NCBI GenBank assembly: GCA_002319815.1
Contig: DCFR01000007.1
Location: 1 to 21,794, forward strand
Reading direction: 5' to 3'
DNA from: Megamonas sp. UBA1799
GTDB taxonomy: Bacteria; Bacillota; Negativicutes; Selenomonadales; Selenomonadaceae
DNA length: 21,794 nt
Shown: one piece after another, positions 13,622-21,648 of the stretch
Numbering within the stretch: position 1 is the stretch's first letter
How the letters are laid out: the number at the start of each line of letters is the position of its first letter
The notes under the pieces: generated by a model
Seen by the model: the letters and a program-made list of their open reading frames with translations, nothing else
Database searches by the model: none
What the model was told of the DNA's origin: nothing
Program-made: the position numbers and the translations under genes

Positions 13622-15376
13622 TCAGACCGTTACCGTCGGCAGCAACGGCAGTTTGATTGGCAACGCTGACGCCGTTCCAAAAATGAACAGCACTGCAGTG
13701 GTGCTTTTTTCCATCCGCTGCCGCGGCGCGGTATCTACGGCATAATCAAAGATTTCGATATGATACTGCTGCCGAATATCTCTCCAGTTATGAAACTGAT
13801 AGCCTGGTATATATTCTTCTGGCAGGCGGCTGCGCCAAAAAGCTCCCGTGATTTTCTGGTATCGTTGCCGGTTCCAGTCGAGAAGCGTCGGTCGAACTGT
13901 TCCACCATCGGTCGACAAAGCATCCAGCCGCAGCAAATTGTCTATTTCCTCGCGCGGCACCGCATATTGATGAAGGGCAAACTGCAGCAGACAGCCATAC
14001 AAATCCTTCACCGCATGTCCGCAATGATGCCAGCCCTGCGTTTCCCAATAATCCGTAAATTGCTGATAAAAGCGAAAAGCATTGCCGCCGGCTGCTTCAC
14101 GAATCAAATAAGCAAGAGTCTGCCGACAGCGCCCCGCATTATAATAATACTCAAATACCATTTCAAAACTATGCAGCCAACGCACTTCTCCATAGGAAAG
14201 CCAGCGATTCGACAAGACTTCGTACGGCGCTGTGTCCATATAACAATACTGCCCTGCCGCTGCCAGATCCATCATTGCCGCACCCTTTAAAAACTTTAAA
14301 AAACCCAGCTGCAGCATATCCGGCTGCAAAGCATACGCATCATTAAAAGAATGTGCCAACGAGGCCAACCCTTCTTCCGGCAGACCAATGATTAAATCGA
14401 CATGCACATGCATCGTTTTCCAGCTGAGAATCGTCCGGAGCTGACGCGTCAGCCGCTCCCAGCAGTGTACGCGGTGCACCGAACGCAAGGTCTGAACATT
14501 TGTTGACTGAATGCCTGCCTCCAGTTGGATTCTGCCGGCCGGCATTTGTTGCAAAACAGCTAAAGCATCATCATCCAGCTGATCAGCCGCAATTTCAAAA
14601 TGAAAATTGGTCCGGCAATTCTGTCGGGCAATAAACTGCAGAATCGGCAGCCAGTGCGCATTATCAGCATTGGCGGTTCGATCGACAAATTTCACTTGCC
14701 GCACATCATGCGCTATAAATACCGCCAGTTCCTGCAAAACTCTTGCCAAGGGCAGATAACGCACGCCGCGCGTCGCACAAGACAAGCAATATGCGCAGGC
14801 ATAGGGGCAGCCGCGTGAGGTTTCATAATAGAGAATACGCTCCTTCGCATTCTCCAGATCCGCAGCGGTATAAGGAAAAGGAAGCTGACTTAAATCTTCC
14901 ACTACAACCGCCCTGCCAGTCACAATATCTCCCTTGGCATCACGTCCGGCTACGCCATCCGGCAGAGCTGGTTTCTCACCGCGGCGCAAAGAAGACAGTA
15001 GGGCTGCAGCGGCAATTTCGCCTTCACCGCGAATCACATAATCCACCGCCGGAAATTGCTGTAAAAAAGCCGCTGCATCATAAGAAACCTCTGGCCCGCC
15101 ACAAATCAAAACCGTCTGCGGCAGCACCTTACGCAATAAAGGAAGCAAAGCTTTTACCAACTCAATATTCCAAATATAGCAGGCGATTCCCAAAACATCC
15201 GGATGATGCTCATAAATTTTTCCCAGCATATCCGGCAAATAATCATTAATCGTTAATTCCAGTATCTCTGTATCCTCGCAGGCGGCCTGCAGATAACGCA
15301 CGGCCAAAGAGGTATGCGAATACTTCGCATTGATGGCCAGCCACAGAACGCGCTGCTGCTTCATAGTATGTTCCAA
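13622..15376 (-). CDS. B12-binding-domain radical SAM protein, DUF4080 type
   Basis: 584-residue radical SAM enzyme. An N-terminal Rossmann-like cobalamin-binding-type domain (~1-150) has AINAKYSHTSLAVRYL and ICGGPEVSYD, and lacks the DxHxxG histidine motif. The radical SAM core follows, with C190, C194 and C197 in CPYACAYC for the 4Fe-4S cluster. C200 immediately after is an extra Cys. VKFVDRTANAD and QLEAGIQSTN are typical core strands. A C-terminal domain of ~200 residues resembles DUF4080. The reaction is unknown. Start: a TTG at 15376 lies seven bases after GAGGAG, while the first in-frame ATG (15364) is 19 bases away, so I keep the TTG. Alone between the fba terminator and the divergent rpmB. 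Confidence 0.88.
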   Translation of the reverse strand: MEHTMKQQRVLWLAINAKYSHTSLAVRYLQAACEDTEILELTINDYLPDMLGKIYEHHPDVLGIACYIWNIELVKALLPLLRKVLPQTVLICGGPEVSYDAAAFLQQFPAVDYVIRGEGEIAAAALLSSLRRGEKPALPDGVAGRDAKGDIVTGRAVVVEDLSQLPFPYTAADLENAKERILYYETSRGCPYACAYCLSCATRGVRYLPLARVLQELAVFIAHDVRQVKFVDRTANADNAHWLPILQFIARQNCRTNFHFEIAADQLDDDALAVLQQMPAGRIQLEAGIQSTNVQTLRSVHRVHCWERLTRQLRTILSWKTMHVHVDLIIGLPEEGLASLAHSFNDAYALQPDMLQLGFLKFLKGAAMMDLAAAGQYCYMDTAPYEVLSNRWLSYGEVRWLHSFEMVFEYYYNAGRCRQTLAYLIREAAGGNAFRFYQQFTDYWETQGWHHCGHAVKDLYGCLLQFALHQYAVPREEIDNLLRLDALSTDGGTVRPTLLDWNRQRYQKITGAFWRSRLPEEYIPGYQFHNWRDIRQQYHIEIFDYAVDTAPRQRMEKSTTAVLFIFGTASALPIKLPLLPTVTV

Positions 15377-15420
15377 TTTTTATCTCCTCAAAATGTAATG
15401 TCGACCAGAATAAAAATAAG

Positions 15421-15585
15421 TTTCATCTCATTATAAACAATTTCATCATGAAATACTGCTTTTTCTTTTATTATACCGATAAAACAAAGAAAAAACTATA
15501 TATAGTAAAAAGACCAGAGAAAATGCTTGCCAAAGCACCACACATTATGCTAAAATATTTATATTGTGTATGAAAGTATTTCATC
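15421..15585. repeat. Recurrent TTTCATC motifs and palindromes between radical SAM gene and rpmB
   Basis: TTTCATC occurs at 15421, 15441 and 15579. Two of the sites form inverted repeats: TTTCAT-C-ATGAAA (15441-15453) and ATGAAA-GTA-TTTCAT (15570-15584). The first lies in the upstream region of the - strand gene, the second in the rpmB leader. Two TATAAT-like boxes for the - strand gene (15470-15475 and 15430-15435) lack good -35s. Confidence 0.4.
15527..15556 (+). promoter_or_regulatory. Promoter of rpmB
   Basis: TTGCCA (15527-15532), an 18-base spacer and TAAAAT (15551-15556), giving a leader of about 45 bases that includes the ATGAAA/TTTCAT inverted repeat. Confidence 0.6.
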
Positions 15586-15608
15586 GACTTTTTGAGGAGG
15601 TGTGTTAC

Positions 15609-15800
15609 ATGGCAAATGTTTGTGAGATTTGCAACAAAGGTGTACTCAGTGGCATGAATGTCAGCCATTCACATTTAAAGACCAAACGTAAATGGAAGCC
15701 TAATATTCAACGCGTTCGCGCCGTTGTAAACGGTGAGGTAAAACATATTAATGTTTGCACTCGTTGTCTTCGTTCTGGTAAAGTTCAGCGTTCGATCTGA
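15609..15800 (+). CDS. rpmB: 50S ribosomal protein L28, zinc-ribbon form
   Basis: 63-residue large-subunit protein. It begins MANVCEICNKG and has the basic core NVSHSHLKTKRKWKPNIQ. Cysteines C5, C8, C50 and C53 form two CxxC pairs, so this is the zinc-binding (C+) form. The open frame starts at 15564, but the ATG at 15609 is preceded by GAGGAGG at good spacing and gives the standard N-terminus. Single-gene transcript with its own promoter and a strong terminator. Confidence 0.97.
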   Translation: MANVCEICNKGVLSGMNVSHSHLKTKRKWKPNIQRVRAVVNGEVKHINVCTRCLRSGKVQRSI

Positions 15801-15833
15801 GTCACACACAATAGAACTAAAACTGATATATCA

Positions 15834-15870
15834 TAAAATGAGCCGCTTCTTTGAGAAGCGGCTCATTTTA
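15834..15870. terminator. Bidirectional terminator between rpmB and hslO
   Basis: 17-bp perfect stem (15834-15850 with 15854-15870) with a TTG triloop. Arms start with TAAAAT and end with ATTTTA, giving a U-rich 3' side in both directions. The right arm abuts the hslO stop codon. Confidence 0.92.
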
Positions 15871-16770
15871 TTACTTTGAAACTGCCTGTTTTTGCCGTTC
15901 ACGCAGCTTGTCCCCTACATTTGCCAAAGCGACTAACTCATCTTTGGTAAATTGGTATTTCTCGCCGCAGAACTGACAGCACACTTCCGCCTTGCCATCT
16001 GCAATCAGTTGATCCATATCCTGTCGCGGCAAAGTCATGAGAATATCTTCCGTATGGCGTTTAGAACACTGACAGCGAAAGGCCAAATCGGTCGTCGTCA
16101 GGATTTTAACATCAGCAAAGCCCTGCAGCAATTCACGAATGACCGCCGCTGCATCCATGCCGTCCTGCACCATCGTCGAAACCGGACAAATCTGGCTGAG
16201 ATTACTTTCCAGCCGTGTTAAAACCTCATCCGATGCATCCGGCAGCGGCTGAATCATAAATCCGCCCGCCGCAACCGCCTTCAAATCAGTGCCGACTAAA
16301 ACCCCCAGCCCGACGCTGGAGGGAGTCTGTTCCGATACATAAAGATACCGGGTCAGATCCTCTGCAATTTCTCCGGAATAAATGGCGCAGCTGCCCGTAA
16401 CCGGTTCTTTTAAGCCGGTAAATCGGGTGACGGAAACCAATCCCTGCCCGACGCCCTGCCCAACCGCCAGCTTTCCGTTATGCAGCGGCAATTCCACCTG
16501 TGGATGGGCCACATAACCGCGGACAAAGCCATCTGAACTGGCATCCGCCGCAATATTTCCCAGAGGCCCGTCGCCATTAAACTTTACCGTAATACATTCC
16601 TTGTTTTTCAAATTTGCCGCCAGCAGCAAAGCGCCGGTCATCGTCCGCCCTAATGCGGCTGCCGCCAGGGGCTGGCAATGATGCCGGGCAATGCCCTCAT
16701 TGACCAAATCCGTTGTTATGGCCGCATAAACACGCACGTCCTCAGCAATTGCTTTTACTAAATGATCCAT
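15871..16770 (-). CDS. hslO: Redox-regulated chaperone Hsp33
   Basis: Cytoplasmic holdase activated by oxidation. 299 residues. The C-terminal zinc switch is complete: C233 and C235 in FRCQCSKRH, and C265 and C268 in VCCQFCGEKY (CxC-29-CxxC). C264 is an additional neighbouring Cys. The N-terminal domain shows ARHHCQPLAAAALGR and KFNGDGPLGNI. The frame extends to 16830, but the ATG at 16770 follows AGGGAGGA and gives the family N-terminus. Ten bases after yfcE, so probably the last gene of the riboflavin transcript, ending at 15834-15870. Confidence 0.95.
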   Translation of the reverse strand: MDHLVKAIAEDVRVYAAITTDLVNEGIARHHCQPLAAAALGRTMTGALLLAANLKNKECITVKFNGDGPLGNIAADASSDGFVRGYVAHPQVELPLHNGKLAVGQGVGQGLVSVTRFTGLKEPVTGSCAIYSGEIAEDLTRYLYVSEQTPSSVGLGVLVGTDLKAVAAGGFMIQPLPDASDEVLTRLESNLSQICPVSTMVQDGMDAAAVIRELLQGFADVKILTTTDLAFRCQCSKRHTEDILMTLPRQDMDQLIADGKAEVCCQFCGEKYQFTKDELVALANVGDKLRERQKQAVSK

Positions 16771-16780
16771 AAATCCTCCC

Positions 16781-17341
16781 TTATTCCAGTGGCAGCCGGG
16801 ATAAAATCTCATCGGCATCAAAATCGACAATCACAATTTCCTGTTCAGACAGCACAGCAATGGTAGAACGATGATCCTCGCGTTTTGATAATGAAGGCGA
16901 TCCCGGATTGATAAAAATGATCCCATTGCGCTTCTCGAGCACAGGTGTATGAATATGCCCGCTGATAAAAATTCCCGCCCGGCAGTGTCTGGCCATCTCT
17001 TCTTTTGCCTGATCAGAGGCAACGGTATGACCATGCGTCAGCAAAATGCTGCGTCCATTCGCCCAGACATAAGCATAGGGTTCCTGCACCGGCACATTCA
17101 GCAGTGTGGTGTCAACCTCAGCATCACAATTGCCGCGTGCAATAACCACCGGTACCGCTGCGCGATTAATCCGCTCCGCCAGTCCTGCCGGATTGTAATC
17201 CGGCAGGATGCGGTTGCGGGGACCATGATACAGGACGTCCCCGGCGTGAAGAATCAAATCCGTATGCGATAAATATTTCTCGTAGGCCTTTTCCCAGCGC
17301 ATTTCCGAACCATGCGTATCGCTGATAATTCCTATTTTCAT
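16781..17341 (-). CDS. yfcE: YfcE-like metallophosphoesterase
   Basis: 186-residue phosphodiesterase of the calcineurin-like YfcE/MJ0936 family. Metal-site motifs in order: D8 and H10 (SDTHG), D35 (HAGD), GNCD, THGH and GHIH. The E. coli homologue hydrolyses model phosphodiesters; its natural substrate is unsettled. The longer frame to 17461 is inside ribH. The ATG at 17341 gives the usual MKIGIISDTHG N-terminus, with only a weak site (GGGTGAAG) close by. Sixteen bases after ribH, ten before hslO. Confidence 0.88.
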   Translation of the reverse strand: MKIGIISDTHGSEMRWEKAYEKYLSHTDLILHAGDVLYHGPRNRILPDYNPAGLAERINRAAVPVVIARGNCDAEVDTTLLNVPVQEPYAYVWANGRSILLTHGHTVASDQAKEEMARHCRAGIFISGHIHTPVLEKRNGIIFINPGSPSLSKREDHRSTIAVLSEQEIVIVDFDADEILSRLPLE

Positions 17342-17357
17342 TTTCTTCACCCGCTCG

Positions 17358-17825
17358 TCAGTGAATTTGCCGCAATAAATTAGCCATTTCCATAGCAGCG
17401 GCAGCGCTGTCAGAACCCTTGTTGCCAGACTTGGTACCCGCGCGTTCGATCGCCTGCTCAATATTCTCCGTCGTGACCACGCCGAAAATCGTCGGCACGC
17501 CGGTTGTCAGTCCCACCTGTGCAACGCCTTTGGACACTTCATTGCAAACATAATCATAATGCGAAGTCGCACCGCGAATCACCGCGCCCAGACAAATCAC
17601 CGCATCATATTTCCCGCTCTCTGCCATTTTTTTTGCGGCCAACGGAATTTCAAAAGCCCCCGGCACCCAGGCTACCTCTATATCCTCATCTTTAGCTGCA
17701 TGACGGTGCAGCGTATCCAAAGCGCCGCCAAGCAGCTTCGTCGTGATGAATTCATTAAAACGGGATACAATAATACCAAATTTCAGTCCCTCTGCAATCA
17801 GATTGCCTTCTAACACTTTTACCAT
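17358..17825 (-). CDS. ribH: 6,7-dimethyl-8-ribityllumazine synthase
   Basis: Condenses the RibBA and RibD-derived intermediates (dihydroxybutanone phosphate and ribityl-aminouracil) to lumazine, the RibE substrate. 155 residues, forming icosahedral or pentameric shells in the family. Marks are IIVSRFNEFIT, PGAFEIPLAAKK, GAVIRGATSHYDYVCNEVSKG (catalytic His in SHYDYV) and the end motif NKGSDSAAAAMEMANLL. The ATG at 17825 has AAGGGAG; the upstream open frame has none. Lies 77 bases after ribBA, the widest gap in the operon. Confidence 0.97.
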   Translation of the reverse strand: MVKVLEGNLIAEGLKFGIIVSRFNEFITTKLLGGALDTLHRHAAKDEDIEVAWVPGAFEIPLAAKKMAESGKYDAVICLGAVIRGATSHYDYVCNEVSKGVAQVGLTTGVPTIFGVVTTENIEQAIERAGTKSGNKGSDSAAAAMEMANLLRQIH

Positions 17826-17902
17826 AATAAACTCCCTTCCGTCGTAAATGTATACGACCCTAAAATAATATACGGACAAAATTCAGGGAATGCCAACCGA
17901 AA

Positions 17903-19102
17903 CTATTCCTCGTTCAGCAAATGCCCCATTTTCACCTTTTTTACCTTTAAATAACGATGATTAAACGGATTGGAATGAATTTCCAAAGGCACCCGCTCGG
18001 TGATTTTTAACCCATAGCCTTCCAAGCCAGCCCGTTTAGCCGGATTATTTGTCAGCAAACGAATGCTGGTAAGACCAAGATCCGAAAGTATCTGTGCGCC
18101 AATGCCATAATCGCGCAGATCAGGAGCAAACCCTAAAAGAACATTGGCTTCCACGGTATCTTTCCCCTGATCCTGCAGAGCGTAGGCCCGCATCTTATTG
18201 GCCAGACCGATGCCGCGTCCCTCCTGACGCATATACAGCACCACGCCTATACCTTCCTGCTCGATGCGGCGCAGCGCCTGTCCCAGCTGATCGCCGCAAT
18301 CGCAACGCAAAGATCCCAGCGCATCGCCGGTCAGGCATTCGGAATGAACCCGCACTAACACATCCGCCTGGCCGGAGACATCTCCCTTGACGATCGCCAG
18401 ATGGCACTTGCCATCCAGTTTGCTCTCATATGCCTTGATGCGAAAATGACCGTACTTACTCGGGAAATCCACATCGGCCACTTTTTCAATAAAAGTTTCC
18501 GTCCGCTTGCGATACTCAATCAGCGCTTGGACGGTGATCATATGCAAACCATGTTGTTCGGCAAACTCCAGCAGCTGCGGCGTGCGCATCATATGACCAT
18601 CATCGGCCATGATTTCACAACACAGCCCCGCCGGAAAAAGCCCGGCCAGACGCGCCAGATCCGTCGTTGTCTCCGTGTGCCCGGCGCGGCGCAGCACCCC
18701 TCCGGGAACCGACCGCAGCGGAAATATATGCCCTGGCCGCCGAAAATTTGCCGGTTTGGCACCAGGATGAATCAGCATCTTTACCGTCTGACAGCGTTCA
18801 AACGCTGAAATACCGGTTTCCGTATCAAAAGCATCTACAGAAACCGTAAAGGCTGTCTCATGATTATCCGTATTATTCGCCACCATCGGCGTTATGCTCA
18901 GCGCATCCAGCCGCTCGCCTTCCATCGGCATGCAAATAAGTCCCTTCGCATACGTTGCCATAAAATTAATTGCTTCCGGCGTTACGCGGTCAGCCGCAAT
19001 AATAATATCGCCTTCATTTTCCCGATCTTCATCATCCACAACCACCAACATTCTGCCCTGTCGTATATCTTCAATTGCTTCTTCCACTTTTGCGAATCCC
19101 AT
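17903..19102 (-). CDS. ribBA: Bifunctional 3,4-dihydroxy-2-butanone-4-phosphate synthase / GTP cyclohydrolase II
   Basis: Supplies both branches of riboflavin synthesis. N-terminal DHBP synthase, about 1-205: VDDEDRENEGD (22-32) binds metal, and RRAGHTETTTDLARLAG carries H142. C-terminal GTP cyclohydrolase II, about 206-399: zinc cysteines C256, C267 and C269 (SECLTGDALGSLRCDCG), MRQEGRGIGL, and LLTNNPAKRAGLEGYGL. Both active sites look complete. 399 residues is the normal fused length. The frame runs to 19138, but the ATG at 19102 follows TAAGGAG, which overlaps the ribE stop. Confidence 0.97.
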   Translation of the reverse strand: MGFAKVEEAIEDIRQGRMLVVVDDEDRENEGDIIIAADRVTPEAINFMATYAKGLICMPMEGERLDALSITPMVANNTDNHETAFTVSVDAFDTETGISAFERCQTVKMLIHPGAKPANFRRPGHIFPLRSVPGGVLRRAGHTETTTDLARLAGLFPAGLCCEIMADDGHMMRTPQLLEFAEQHGLHMITVQALIEYRKRTETFIEKVADVDFPSKYGHFRIKAYESKLDGKCHLAIVKGDVSGQADVLVRVHSECLTGDALGSLRCDCGDQLGQALRRIEQEGIGVVLYMRQEGRGIGLANKMRAYALQDQGKDTVEANVLLGFAPDLRDYGIGAQILSDLGLTSIRLLTNNPAKRAGLEGYGLKITERVPLEIHSNPFNHRYLKVKKVKMGHLLNEE

Positions 19103-19113
19103 AAAATCACTCC

Positions 19114-19755
19114 TTAAAATCCATATTTTGTCAGCCACTCGCGCGTCAGACCTGAAGTTTTTTCCGGCTCTGCCGCCGCTTCTCTATTGAATAGCTTTTC
19201 CACATACTTACCTACCAGATCGTTTTCTATATTTACCCGGTCGCCAACCTTTTTTTCATGCAGTATCGTCTGCTGCCGCGTATGCGGAATCAAAGAAACG
19301 CAGAAGGCCGTGTCCGTAAGACTGGCCACGGTCAGACTTACGCCGTCCAGCGCTACCGAGCCCTTGCTAATGATATAATGCAAGATTTCCGGCCCGGTTG
19401 TAATTTGCAGCACCCGGGCCTCTTTTTCTTCCTGAATCGATTGAATACTGCCAGTTCCATCAATATGTCCGCTCACAAGGTGTCCTCCCAGACGGCTGGT
19501 CAGTAAAAGTGCCCTTTCCAGATTTACATGACTGCCCGGATGCAATGCCATGAGCGATGTACTTCGTATCGTTTCCGGCATCACGTCGGCACAAAAGCTG
19601 CGGGTTCTCAATTCGGTCACCGTCAGACAAATACCATTCACGGCAATACTGTCGCCAACCTTGGTATCCTGCAGAACTTGCTCCGCCGAAATACATAACG
19701 CCCCGCCATTCAAAGAAGAAATAGTGCCTACTTCCTCAATAATACCTGTAAACAT
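19114..19755 (-). CDS. ribE: Riboflavin synthase, alpha subunit
   Basis: Dismutates two lumazines to riboflavin. 213 residues with two lumazine-binding domains: MFTGIIEEVG and VGDSIAVNGICLTV in the first, SGHIDGTG and SVALDGVSLTV in the second. The C-terminus has a tail of about 20 residues rich in Ala and Glu. The ATG at 19755 follows AAGGAAG; ribD ends five bases upstream. Some nomenclatures call this gene ribC or ribB. Confidence 0.96.
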   Translation of the reverse strand: MFTGIIEEVGTISSLNGGALCISAEQVLQDTKVGDSIAVNGICLTVTELRTRSFCADVMPETIRSTSLMALHPGSHVNLERALLLTSRLGGHLVSGHIDGTGSIQSIQEEKEARVLQITTGPEILHYIISKGSVALDGVSLTVASLTDTAFCVSLIPHTRQQTILHEKKVGDRVNIENDLVGKYVEKLFNREAAAEPEKTSGLTREWLTKYGF

Positions 19756-19759
19756 ACTT

Positions 19760-20857
19760 TCACTTCCTTATATAACCGGTTATACATAAATCGCCGTTAA
19801 AATTTTCCCAGTGCGTATCGGTTAACTGCACCGCCTCCGCAAGTGGAAAACCACTGCCTTCTACCGGAGTCAGAGCCTTGCGCCCACCAATGATTTTAGG
19901 CGCAATGAAGGCGCAAACCTTGTCCACCAGACCGGCCTTGAGCAATGAAAAGCTCATTTCGCCGCCGCCCTCTGCCAAAAGCGACGTTACATCATGCTGC
20001 CCCAAATATTGAAAAAGCTTATGGAGATCCACCTCCGGGCCCTCATTGACACAAACAACTTCCGCACCGGCAGCACGCAAAGCGGCCACTTTTTCTGCCG
20101 GCGCCGCCTGCGTGACCGCTAGCAGCGTTTTAGCCTGGCCGTCAGTCAACAGCCTGGCATCCAGTGGAATGCGCGCCCGGCTGTCCGCGACAATACGCAA
20201 AGGATTGTGCCCGCTTCCTTCCGGCAGTCTCGCCGTAAGCTGCGGGTCATCGGCCAGGACCGTCCCGATACCGGTCAAAATGCCGTCGTATTGATCGCGC
20301 AGTCTATGCACGGCCTGACGGGAATCGACATTCGTTATCCACTCCGATGCGCCGTCGGCATCCGCAATTTTTCCATCTAACGACATGGCCATTTTCAGTA
20401 CAGTAAAAGGCATTTTCGTTGTTATCCATTTCAAAAAAATTTCATTCAGACGCCGCGCTTCGCTCTCCAGTACACCGCAAACAACCTCAATGCCGGCTGC
20501 CTGCAATATTGCTATCCCCTTGCCGGCTACTAATGGATTGGGGTCCTGCATGGCGATTACGACACGCCGCAGCCCGGCGGCAACAATAGCCTTTGCACAC
20601 GGACCGGTGCGCCCGTAATGCGAACACGGCTCTAACGTTACATACAGCACCGCGCCGCGCGCCAATTCGCCCGCCATCTGCAAAGCATGTATTTCCGCAT
20701 GTGCGGTTCCTGCCTGACGATGCCAGCCGGAAGCGATGATGCGTCCCTCCCGGACAATCACTGCTCCCACCAATGGATTGGGTGAGGTCCTTCCGGCCGC
20801 ATGCTTTGCCAGGCGCAGCGCCTCATACATATAATCTTCATCCTGCAACAGTACCAT
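19760..20857 (-). CDS. ribD: Bifunctional diaminohydroxyphosphoribosylaminopyrimidine deaminase / 5-amino-6-(5-phosphoribosylamino)uracil reductase
   Basis: Steps 2 and 3 of riboflavin synthesis. The zinc deaminase domain (~1-145) has H53-A-E55 (TAHAEIHAL) and C78/C87 in EPCSHYGRTGPC. The NADPH reductase domain (~147 to end) has KMAMSLDGKIA, GIGTVLADDPQLT and LAEGGGEMS. 365 residues from the chosen ATG, the usual size. The start is uncertain: ATGs at 20872, 20860 and 20857 and a TTG at 20848 are in frame. AAGGGG at 20866-20861 is very close to 20857 and rather far from 20848, yet the TTG gives MQDEDYM, like the E. coli N-terminus. First gene after the FMN riboswitch. Confidence 0.93.
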   Translation of the reverse strand: MVLLQDEDYMYEALRLAKHAAGRTSPNPLVGAVIVREGRIIASGWHRQAGTAHAEIHALQMAGELARGAVLYVTLEPCSHYGRTGPCAKAIVAAGLRRVVIAMQDPNPLVAGKGIAILQAAGIEVVCGVLESEARRLNEIFLKWITTKMPFTVLKMAMSLDGKIADADGASEWITNVDSRQAVHRLRDQYDGILTGIGTVLADDPQLTARLPEGSGHNPLRIVADSRARIPLDARLLTDGQAKTLLAVTQAAPAEKVAALRAAGAEVVCVNEGPEVDLHKLFQYLGQHDVTSLLAEGGGEMSFSLLKAGLVDKVCAFIAPKIIGGRKALTPVEGSGFPLAEAVQLTDTHWENFNGDLCITGYIRK

Positions 20858-20872
20858 CATCCCCTTGAACAT

Positions 20873-20905
20873 CAAAAAAGCCGCCCGAAAATTCTCCCGG
20901 GCAGC
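20873..20905 (-). terminator. Riboswitch-controlled terminator before ribD
   Basis: On the - strand: GCTGCCCG (20905-20898) and CGGGCGGC (20887-20880), an 8-bp stem with one G-U pair and a 10-base loop, followed by TTTTTTG. It stands between the FMN aptamer and the ribD ribosome binding site, as in attenuation-type FMN riboswitches. FMN binding should favour it. Confidence 0.85.
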
Positions 20906-20935
20906 CCGCTATGCCAATAAAAACAGACATAAACC

Positions 20936-21045
20936 AGTCTTTTCTCATCCAGACTATACTGTCGGCTCTGGAATTTCACCAGATCATGCCAAATGGCTCG
21001 CGGGCTATAACCGCCGGTAGGGAACTTCCCCCAACCCCAAAGACT
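20936..21045 (-). promoter_or_regulatory. FMN riboswitch (RFN element)
   Basis: Read on the - strand, P1 is AGTCTTT (21045-21039) with AAAGACT (20943-20937). Between them, in order, are the conserved blocks TTCCCTACCGGCGGT, GCCCGCGAGCC, TCTGGTGAAATTCCAGA and CCGACAGTATAGTCTGGATG, matching the RFN consensus. The first hairpin reads GAAGTTCCC where GAAATTCCC is more usual. It senses FMN and controls the ribD-ribE-ribBA-ribH transcript through the terminator at 20873-20905. Confidence 0.97.
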
Positions 21046-21072
21046 CAAAACATATTCATTTCTTATTACGCT

Positions 21073-21078
21073 ATTATA
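21073..21078 (-). promoter_or_regulatory. Likely -10 of the riboflavin operon promoter
   Basis: TATAAT on the - strand, about 28 bases before the riboswitch P1. The -35 is poor: TTGCAT sits 20 bases upstream and CATTTG at 17. It lies in the 67-base gap after lepB. Confidence 0.5.
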
Positions 21079-21112
21079 GTAGCACACACTGCTGCCAAAT
21101 GCAAGTATCCGG

Positions 21113-21634
21113 TCAGGGCAGCGATTTAAATTGATCAAATGGCCAGAATACCAATACCGCCTTACCTTTAATGAGGTCGTACGGCACAAAACCTACATCG
21201 GCAAACCGGCTGTCCTCGGAATTGTTGCGATTATCCCCCATCACAAAAATATGGCCTTCTGGTACCGTAGATAAAGGATAATCACCGCGTGTCTTGCTGA
21301 GAATATACGGCTCATTCATCAGCTGCTGATTGACAAAAACACGACCATCCTTGATTTCGATCGTATCGCCGGGAATCGCAATCACGCGTTTAATAAAATC
21401 GCGGCTGGGATCCCGCGGATAGCGAAATACCAAAATTTCTCCGCGCTCCGGCGACCGAAAACGATATATAAACTTGTTGACTACCAGACGCTCAGCATTT
21501 TGCAGCGTGGGACGCATCGATGGTCCATCAACAAGATAAAGCTCAACAATAAAATAACGGATAAAAAAGGCCAGAACGACAGCGATGACAATTGAAACGA
21601 TCCAGTCTTTAACTTCTTCACCTAATGACCCCAT
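21113..21634 (-). CDS. lepB: Type I signal peptidase
   Basis: Membrane serine protease that removes signal peptides from exported proteins. 173 residues. One transmembrane segment spans about residues 11-30, just before the catalytic domain. The Ser/Lys dyad is S39 in VDGPSMRPTL and K82 in RDFIKRVIAIPGD. VMGDNRNNSEDSR is the conserved C-terminal box. The compact single-helix form is typical of Firmicutes. The frame runs to 21691, but the ATG at 21634 follows GGGAGG and gives a normal N-terminus. Downstream of rplS, a common neighbourhood in Firmicutes. Confidence 0.95.
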   Translation of the reverse strand: MGSLGEEVKDWIVSIVIAVVLAFFIRYFIVELYLVDGPSMRPTLQNAERLVVNKFIYRFRSPERGEILVFRYPRDPSRDFIKRVIAIPGDTIEIKDGRVFVNQQLMNEPYILSKTRGDYPLSTVPEGHIFVMGDNRNNSEDSRFADVGFVPYDLIKGKAVLVFWPFDQFKSLP

Positions 21635-21648
21635 ATCATGACCTCCCG

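Noticed and set aside
13760..14290. 176-codon + strand open frame inside the radical SAM gene
   Set aside because: Antisense shadow; composition follows the codon pattern of the real gene.
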